From Acidobacteriota bacterium (GTDB lineage: Bacteria; Acidobacteriota; Terriglobia; Terriglobales; SCQP01), in contig JAKAOE010000169.1 in the NCBI GenBank assembly GCA_021823305.1, forward strand, positions 1-5,244: a stretch of 5,244 nucleotides of DNA. The letters run 5' to 3'. Shown piece by piece: positions 1 to 5,244 of the stretch. The position numbers and the translations under genes were made by a program. How positions within the stretch are numbered: the first letter of the stretch is position 1; every line of letters starts with the position of its first letter. Below the pieces are notes generated by a model, which searched no databases, was not told the origin of the DNA, and was given only the letters and a program-made list of their open reading frames with translations.

Positions 1-1
1 G

Positions 2-589
2 TCCAACGAGACCACCCACTACTCCGTGGTGGACGGCGCCGGCGACGCGATCAGCGTCACCTACACGCTCAACTTCGGGTACGGCTCCGGCGTCACCGTC
101 AGCAAGCTCGGCTTCCTGCTCAACGACGAGATGGACGACTTCACCTCCAAGCCCGGCGCGCCCAACGGCTTCCATCTCATCCAGGGCAAGGTCAACGATA
201 TTCAGCCCTACAAGCGCCCGCTCTCCTCCATGGTGCCGACCATGGTGACCAAGAACCATAAGCTCTTCCTGGTGCTGGGTTCGCCCGGCGGCCCGCGCAT
301 CATCACCACCGTCTTCGAGGTGATGACCGACGTGCTCGACTTCGGCCTGAACATCCAGCAGGCGGTGGACGCGCCGCGCTTCCACCAGCAATGGATGCCG
401 CCGACGGTTTACTTCGAGGGCCCCGACCGCTTTTCTCCCGACACGCTGCGGCTGCTGCAGCAGTGGGGCTATCCCATCAAGGTGCAGGGCACCTGGTGCG
501 ACGTGGAGGCGGTCGAAGTCGATCCCAAGACCGGCATGCGCATGGCCGCCACCGATCCGCGCGCCGACGGACTGGCGATGGCCTACTGA
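2..589 (+). CDS. ggt: Gamma-glutamyltransferase, 3' part (complete small subunit)
   Basis: This enzyme cleaves or transfers the gamma-glutamyl group of glutathione and related peptides; family members are exported N-terminal-nucleophile hydrolases that cut themselves into a large and a small subunit. The 5' part lies outside the window. The frame opens with SNE followed by TTHYSVVD, whose first Thr (codon 11-13) matches the catalytic, autoprocessing Thr391 of the E. coli enzyme. From there the protein aligns without gaps to E. coli for the first 40 or so residues: TYTLN (Thr409, Asn411) and NDEMDDF (Glu at the Gln430 position, Asp433). PLSSM (the serine pair, codons 224-229) and GSPGG (oxyanion-hole glycines, codons 287-292) follow. 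The small subunit is 192 residues, close to the 190 of E. coli, and a lid-loop segment (KPGAPNGF) is present. The stop lies 4 bases before the next gene. Identification is firm; export cannot be judged because the N-terminus is missing. Confidence 0.96.
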   Translation, partial: SNETTHYSVVDGAGDAISVTYTLNFGYGSGVTVSKLGFLLNDEMDDFTSKPGAPNGFHLIQGKVNDIQPYKRPLSSMVPTMVTKNHKLFLVLGSPGGPRIITTVFEVMTDVLDFGLNIQQAVDAPRFHQQWMPPTVYFEGPDRFSPDTLRLLQQWGYPIKVQGTWCDVEAVEVDPKTGMRMAATDPRADGLAMAY

Positions 590-593
590 CCGC

Positions 594-1454
594 ATGCGGC
601 GCTTCGTCTCCACCCATCTGTTCCGCCGCCGCCGGCTCGGCCCGGCGCAGTTGGACGCCCTGCAGGCCGCCGGCCTGGAGGGCGTGGAGTTGTTCTGCGC
701 CCGCCCCAGCTTCGACTATCACGACCGCGGCCAGATGGCCGACCTCGCCGCCTGGTTCGCGCAGAACCGGCTGGCGGTCAACTCGCTGCACAGCCCGATC
801 TACGCCGACGAACGCGAAGGGCGCAGCGGCGAGCCGCCGCTCAACCTCGCCGACGCCGACCCGCGCCAGCGCCTGTTCGCGCTGGACGAGGTGCAGCGCA
901 CGCTCGAGTTCGCCGAGCGCGTCCCCTTCCGCTTCCTGGTGCAGCACCTCGGTCCCTCGCGCCTCGAGTTCGACCTGCACCGCTGGGACCGCGCGCTCAC
1001 CAGCCTGGAGCGCATCCGCCTGCTGGCCAAGCAGGCCGGCGTCACCGTGCTGGTGGAGAACATCCCCAACGGACTGAGCACGCCCGAGAAGCTGATCGAG
1101 TTCCTCGCCGCCAACCACCTTGACGATATCGGCGTCTGCTTCGACGCCGGCCACGCCCACATCCGCGCCGAGCTGTTCGGCGGCGGCGGCGTGGCGGCGA
1201 GCTGGGAGACGCTGCGCCCGCGCGTGCGCTCCACCCATCTGCACGACAACGGCGGCAGCAGCGACGAGCACCTCTGGCCGGGCGAGGGCTCCATCTCCTG
1301 GAGCGAGCTGGCGCCCCGGCTGCGCGCCGCCGGCCCCGACCTGCCCTGGCTGCTCGAGGTCGGCGATCACGGCGAAGCCGGCGATCTCGCCGCGCGCATC
1401 CGCGCCGCCTTCGACCTGCTCGAGCGCGCCGCCGGCTCGCAGGAGGCAGCGTGA
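594..1454 (+). CDS. Sugar phosphate isomerase/epimerase-like TIM-barrel protein
   Basis: A 286-residue cytoplasmic protein of the xylose isomerase-like TIM-barrel superfamily (AP-endonuclease-2/sugar phosphate isomerase fold), whose members use a divalent metal to isomerise or epimerise sugars and polyols or to cut DNA. The likely metal ligands stand at the ends of successive barrel strands: Glu155 in LVENIPNG, Asp184 and His187 in FDAGHAH, His215/His217 in STHLHDN, and Glu255 in LLEVG. The N-terminal strand (RRFVSTHLF) and LHSPIY (around residue 65) fit the family. Length is normal. A glycine-rich stretch, LFGGGG, follows the FDAGHAH strand. The ATG is 4 bases after the upstream stop with no clear Shine-Dalgarno, suggesting coupling to ggt translation; the 3' end overlaps the next gene by 4 bases. 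I cannot name the substrate. Fold and likely metal dependence are well supported, sugar specificity is not, and an endonuclease-IV-like activity is less likely given the short length and missing motifs. Confidence 0.85.
   Translation: MRRFVSTHLFRRRRLGPAQLDALQAAGLEGVELFCARPSFDYHDRGQMADLAAWFAQNRLAVNSLHSPIYADEREGRSGEPPLNLADADPRQRLFALDEVQRTLEFAERVPFRFLVQHLGPSRLEFDLHRWDRALTSLERIRLLAKQAGVTVLVENIPNGLSTPEKLIEFLAANHLDDIGVCFDAGHAHIRAELFGGGGVAASWETLRPRVRSTHLHDNGGSSDEHLWPGEGSISWSELAPRLRAAGPDLPWLLEVGDHGEAGDLAARIRAAFDLLERAAGSQEAA
1441..1446 (+). promoter_or_regulatory. Strong Shine-Dalgarno for the GTG-started serine hydrolase
   Basis: AGGAGG lies inside the last codons (Gln-Glu) of the upstream isomerase-like gene, 4 bases before the GTG at 1451. 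It supports that GTG as the true start: the alternative internal starts would remove the signal peptide. It is the only obvious Shine-Dalgarno sequence among the gene starts in this window. Confidence 0.7.
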
Positions 1455-2833
1455 GGTGGCTACGGCAGCCGCTGGCGCTGGCGCTGGCGCTGGCCGGCGC
1501 GGCCGCCGCGCAAACCCTGCCCGCCGCCACCCGCGCCCGCGTGGATGCGCTCGCCGGCGCCGCGCTGCGCCAGTTGGGAGCGCCCAGCGCCTCGGTGGCG
1601 ATCGCCCTGGACGGCCATTTGGCCTACGTCCAGGCCTACGGCGACGGCCGCATCGCCCCGCGTGTCGCCGCCACGCCCGCCATGCGCTACAGCGTCGGCT
1701 CGATCAGCAAGCAGTTCACCGCCGCCGCGGTGATGCTGCTGGTGCAGCGGCACAAGCTCCGCCTCAGCGATCCGGTGGCGAAGTTCGTGCCCGGCCTCAC
1801 CCAGGGCGAGCAGGTGACGGTGCGCGAACTGCTCTCGCACACCTCCGGCTACGAGGATTACGCGCCGCAGGACTATATGATCCCCGCCTGGCTCCAGCCC
1901 ACCACGCCTGAGGCGGTGGTGAACCACTGGGCGCGGCTGCCGCTGAACTTTCCGCCCGGCACCGAGTGGCAGTACAGCAACACCAACTACAAGATCGCCG
2001 GCCTGATCGTGGAGAAGCTCACCGGCGAGAGCCTGATGACGTACCTCCAGGCGCACATCTTCACCCCGCTCCACATGGGCGCGATCGTGGATCTCAACCG
2101 CACCTGGCTCGGCCCCGCCGACGCCCAGGGCTCGGTGCGCAACGCGCTCGGCCCGGCGCGCGTCGCCCCCGCCACCGCGCCCGGCTGGGACTTCGGCGAC
2201 GGCGAGCTGGGGATGAGCGCCCGCCAGTTGGGGTTGTGGACCGTCAGCCTGATGGACCAGAGCCTGCTGGCGCCGGCCTCCTACCGCGCGATGGAGACGC
2301 CGGTCAAGCTCAAGGACGGACGTGCCACCACCTACGGGCTCGGCCTCGACGCCGGCCGCCTCGACGGCCGCCGCTACGTCGGCCACTCCGGCGAGGAGAT
2401 CGGCTTCACCGCGCAGGAACTGGTCTTTCCCGGCGCACGCCTGGCGGTGGTGGCGCTCACCAACCAGAGCGCCAACGCCACCGCGTCCACGCTCGCCCGC
2501 CAGTTGGCCGGCCTGCTGCTGTCGCCCGCCGCCGACGCGCAGCTGCGCCAGGCGGAGCAAATCTTCCGCGGCCTGCAGCGCGGCCGCATCCACCGCGCCT
2601 GGTTCACCGCCGACGCCAACTTCTACTTCAACGCGCAGACCCTGCGCGACTACGCCTCGAGCCTGGGGCCGCTGGGCGCGCCGCTCAGCTTCACCGCGCT
2701 CGGCCAGGAGCAGCGCGGCGGCATGACCTTCCGCGCCTACCTGGTGAGTTTCGCGAACCGCAACCTCGAGGTCACCACCTACACCCGCCCCGGCGGCAAG
2801 ATCGAGCAGTATCTGGCCTTTCCGCACAACTGA
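1451..2833 (+). CDS. Exported serine hydrolase, beta-lactamase/DD-peptidase family
   Basis: A 460-residue protein of the class C beta-lactamase-like family (penicillin-binding-protein fold), which includes DD-peptidases, D-aminopeptidases, esterases and beta-lactamases. A signal peptide is clear: basic start (MRWLR), an Ala-Leu core, and a probable cut after Ala20 (AAA|QT). There is no lipobox Cys, so a soluble periplasmic or secreted enzyme is likely. Catalytic motifs are complete: SISK (nucleophile Ser84, Lys87), Tyr175-Ser-Asn177, and His312-Ser-Gly314 in place of KTG, as in esterase and peptidase members. LLSHTSGYEDY is also typical of the family. The catalytic domain covers about residues 30-355. 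Residues about 358-460 form an extra domain (RGRIHRAWFTADANFYF... to ...KIEQYLAFP) that looks NTF2-like. The GTG start overlaps the upstream stop as GTGA, preceded by AGGAGG. The substrate is unknown; antibiotic hydrolysis should not be assumed. Confidence 0.9.
   Translation: MRWLRQPLALALALAGAAAAQTLPAATRARVDALAGAALRQLGAPSASVAIALDGHLAYVQAYGDGRIAPRVAATPAMRYSVGSISKQFTAAAVMLLVQRHKLRLSDPVAKFVPGLTQGEQVTVRELLSHTSGYEDYAPQDYMIPAWLQPTTPEAVVNHWARLPLNFPPGTEWQYSNTNYKIAGLIVEKLTGESLMTYLQAHIFTPLHMGAIVDLNRTWLGPADAQGSVRNALGPARVAPATAPGWDFGDGELGMSARQLGLWTVSLMDQSLLAPASYRAMETPVKLKDGRATTYGLGLDAGRLDGRRYVGHSGEEIGFTAQELVFPGARLAVVALTNQSANATASTLARQLAGLLLSPAADAQLRQAEQIFRGLQRGRIHRAWFTADANFYFNAQTLRDYASSLGPLGAPLSFTALGQEQRGGMTFRAYLVSFANRNLEVTTYTRPGGKIEQYLAFPHN
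1471..1494 (+). repeat. Four tandem GCTGGC hexamers in a signal-peptide core
   Basis: Four perfect head-to-tail copies of GCTGGC lie in the hydrophobic core of the serine hydrolase signal peptide, reading as alternating Leu and Ala (about residues 8-15). Each copy adds or removes exactly two residues without breaking the frame, so slippage would change the length of the hydrophobic core and not knock the gene out. Confidence 0.9.
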
Positions 2834-2839
2834 CGACTC

Positions 2840-4153
<1,314 letters not shown>

Positions 4154-4165
4154 GCGGCACTACGT

Positions 4166-5077
4166 ATGGCCAAGAAAATTCGCATCATCGGCGTGCCGCT
4201 CGACCTCGGCCAGGACCGCCGCGGCGTGGACATGGGCCCGTCGGCGGTGCGCGTCGCCGGCCTGCTGGCGCGCCTCGAGGGGCTGGGCTACGAGGCCAAG
4301 GACGGCGGCAACGTCGAGGTCGCGGTGCCCGAGCACCGCGCCATCGGCGACCCGCGCGCCAAGTACCTGAAGGACATCGCCCGCACCTGCCAGAAGCAGG
4401 CCGAGCGGGTACAGAAGACGCTCGAGGACGGCGCGCTGCCGCTGGTGCTGGGCGGCGACCACTCCATCGCCATCGGCACCGTCAGCGGCGCCAGCGCCTG
4501 GTGCCGCGAGCGCGGCAACAGCGCCGGCCTGATCTGGCTCGACGCCCACGGCGACTTCAACACCCCCGAGACCAGCCCCAGCGGCAACATCCACGGCATG
4601 GCGCTCGCCTGCCTGCTCGGCCGCGGCCCCAGGGAACTGACCGAGATCGGCGGCTTCAGCCCCAAGGTGGCCGCCGCCAACACCGTGCTGGTGGGCGTGC
4701 ACGCGCTCGACCGCGAGGAGAAGCGCCTGCTGCGCGAGGCTAGGGTCAAGGTCTTCACCATGCGCGACATCGACGAGCGCGGCATGCGCTCGGTGGTGGA
4801 GGAGGCGATCGCCCTCGCCAGCAACGGCACCGAGGGCATCTGCGTCTCGCTCGACCTCGACTTCATCGACGCCACCCACGCGCCCGGCGTCGGCACCCCG
4901 GTGCGCGGCGGCGCCACCTATCGCGAGGCCCACCTCGCGCTCGGCCTCATCGCCGACAGCGGCAACCTGCTCTCGTTCGAAGCGGTCGAGGTCAACTCCG
5001 TGCTCGACGAACGCAACCGCACCGCCGAACTCGCCGTCGAGCTCATCCTCAGCGCACTAGGGCAGAAGATCTTCTAG
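4166..5077 (+). CDS. rocF: Arginase
   Basis: Hydrolyses L-arginine to ornithine and urea with a two-manganese centre; 303 residues, the usual length of bacterial arginases. The metal site is complete: His99 in GGDHS; Asp126, His128 and Asp130 in DAHGDFN; Asp230 and Asp232 in SLDLDFID. Substrate-contact residues are also recognisable: Asn132, Ser139, His143 in GNIHG, and Glu275 in EVN. The N-terminus (IRIIGVPLDLGQDRRGVDMGPSAV) and APGVGTPVRGG match arginase better than agmatinase or formiminoglutamase. Two positions depart from the common family pattern: DAT at 235-237 where DP is usual, and EVNS at 275-278 where EVNP is usual; neither is a metal ligand. The ATG is 12 bases after asnS with no strong Shine-Dalgarno. 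It is the last gene of the GC-rich run, and no hairpin-plus-T-run terminator follows its TAG. An arginine-degradation role is inferred from family, as no ornithine-using gene is in view. Confidence 0.94.
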   Translation: MAKKIRIIGVPLDLGQDRRGVDMGPSAVRVAGLLARLEGLGYEAKDGGNVEVAVPEHRAIGDPRAKYLKDIARTCQKQAERVQKTLEDGALPLVLGGDHSIAIGTVSGASAWCRERGNSAGLIWLDAHGDFNTPETSPSGNIHGMALACLLGRGPRELTEIGGFSPKVAAANTVLVGVHALDREEKRLLREARVKVFTMRDIDERGMRSVVEEAIALASNGTEGICVSLDLDFIDATHAPGVGTPVRGGATYREAHLALGLIADSGNLLSFEAVEVNSVLDERNRTAELAVELILSALGQKIF

Positions 5078-5149
5078 GACGGCGGAGCCCATTTCGATAA
5101 TTTATACAAGAATTATGCTCTAGCGATAAATATGCTAATCTTTGTATAA
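5078..5149. other. AT-rich intergenic region at a composition break
   Basis: This 72-base gap separates arginase from the next gene. Bases 5091-5150 contain only 14 G or C out of 60 (23%), in sharp contrast to the GC-rich genes on the left. It holds an inverted repeat, two short direct repeats (CGATAA at 5095 and 5124; TATGCT at 5114 and 5131) and possible promoter elements. I see no terminator, tRNA or extra reading frame in it. Confidence 0.85.
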
Positions 5150-5151
5150 AT
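5100..5151. repeat. 10-bp perfect inverted repeat, candidate operator
   Basis: ATTTATACAA (5100-5109) is the exact reverse complement of TTGTATAAAT (5142-5151). After two mismatched positions, the next four inward bases (ATTA at 5112-5115 with TAAT at 5136-5139) also pair, so the dyad extends about 16 bases per side around a centre near 5125/5126. The right arm contains the first two bases of the next gene's ATG (5150-5152). The AT-only stem and lack of a T-run argue against an intrinsic terminator. A paired operator for a dimeric or looping DNA-binding protein, or a recognition site of a mobile element, fits better. The pairing is seen directly; the function is inferred. Confidence 0.6.
5101..5130 (+). 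promoter_or_regulatory. Possible promoter for the ATP-binding protein gene
   Basis: TTTATA (5101-5106) and GATAAA (5125-5130), 18 bases apart, each match four of six positions of the sigma-70-type -35 and -10 consensus. They would place the transcript start about 12 bases before the ATG. TATGCT at 5114 or 5131 are alternative -10 boxes with poorer -35 partners. In AT-rich DNA such matches arise easily, so this is only a candidate. If real, the inverted repeat would flank it, consistent with repression. Confidence 0.25.
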
Positions 5152-5244
5152 GGATCCAGTCCGAAATCCATACGCTCCCGGCGCGGGTAGTCAGCCTCCG
5201 GAGCTCGCTGGCCGCAATTCCATTCTCGAGGATATCGACGTGCG
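5150..5244 (+). CDS. ATP-binding protein (AAA-type NTPase), N-terminal fragment
   Basis: Only 31 complete codons are in view before the window ends. The peptide begins MDPVRNPYAPGAG and continues PPELAGRNSILEDIDV. The NPYxPGAG...PPELAGR opening is one I recognise from a family of stand-alone AAA/STAND-like ATP-binding proteins (COG1672-like), in which a Walker A of the type GLRGVGKT follows some tens of residues later; that part is outside the window. The cellular role of these proteins is not well established. The start is the ATG at 5150: it gives the expected N-terminus, but no Shine-Dalgarno precedes it, so translation may be leaderless or nearly so. Codon use differs from the left-hand genes: 18 of 31 codons end in G or C, with AAT, CCA, CGA, GCT, AGT and ATT present. 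Together with the AT-rich upstream region this suggests acquired DNA. The reading frame is quite secure; the family call is moderately so. Confidence 0.72.
   Translation, partial: MDPVRNPYAPGAGSQPPELAGRNSILEDIDV

Noticed and set aside
1460..2827. A 455-codon open frame on the minus strand opposite the serine hydrolase
   Set aside because: Its composition (Ala, Gly, Arg, Val, His, Gln-rich with no recognisable motif) is that expected antisense to a GC-rich gene; the plus strand has complete catalytic motifs and a signal peptide.
1451..2833. Antibiotic-resistance beta-lactamase
   Set aside because: HSG in place of KTG and the added C-terminal domain fit the broad esterase/peptidase branch; nothing in the sequence supports resistance.
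4166..5077. Agmatinase or formiminoglutamase instead of arginase
   Set aside because: N-terminal sequence, the GNIHG segment and the APGVGTPVRGG region match arginases better; the ureohydrolase core alone would not decide it.
5100..5151. The inverted repeat as a transcription terminator for the arginase operon
   Set aside because: The stem is AT-only with a 32-base loop and no T-run follows; the right arm runs into a start codon.

Overview
The window is a piece of a very GC-rich bacterial chromosome. About 97% of it is a tightly packed run of five plus-strand genes, followed by an abrupt AT-rich gap and the first codons of a sixth gene. The GC-ending codon choice, the mix of genes, and the style of the sugar-phosphate-isomerase-like and arginase proteins (for example the N-terminus beginning RRFVSTHLF) recall Acidobacteriota (Terriglobia-like). 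That assignment rests on remembered family resemblance and was not tested by a search.

Layout: (1) 2-589, C-terminal part of a gamma-glutamyltransferase, cut almost exactly at the autoproteolytic site, so the window holds the whole catalytic small subunit; (2) 594-1454, a TIM-barrel protein of the sugar phosphate isomerase/epimerase (xylose isomerase-like) superfamily, substrate unknown; (3) 1451-2833, an exported serine hydrolase of the beta-lactamase/DD-peptidase family with an extra C-terminal domain, starting at GTG and overlapping gene 2 by four bases; (4) 2840-4153, asparaginyl-tRNA synthetase; (5) 4166-5077, arginase; (6) 5078-5149, an AT-rich intergenic region with a 10-bp perfect inverted repeat; (7) 5150-5244+, the N-terminus of an ATP-binding protein with the NPYxPGAG...PPELAGR signature, running off the window end.

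Genes 1-5 are separated by +4, -4, +6 and +12 bases with no room for promoters or terminators, so they are probably co-transcribed and in part translationally coupled. The common theme is loose: glutathione/gamma-glutamyl peptide turnover, a secreted peptidase-like hydrolase, asparagine charging and arginine breakdown all touch amino-acid and nitrogen supply, but no single pathway links them.

The most interesting part is the right end. At the arginase stop codon, composition falls to 23% GC over 5091-5150. The next gene uses GC-ending codons in only 18 of its 31 complete codons, against 27 of 31 for the last 31 codons of arginase. Its ATG lies inside one arm of the inverted repeat, and there is no Shine-Dalgarno sequence. 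This looks like the edge of horizontally acquired DNA carrying a possibly self-regulated NTPase gene. Nothing in the first 5.08 kb looks like a novel system.
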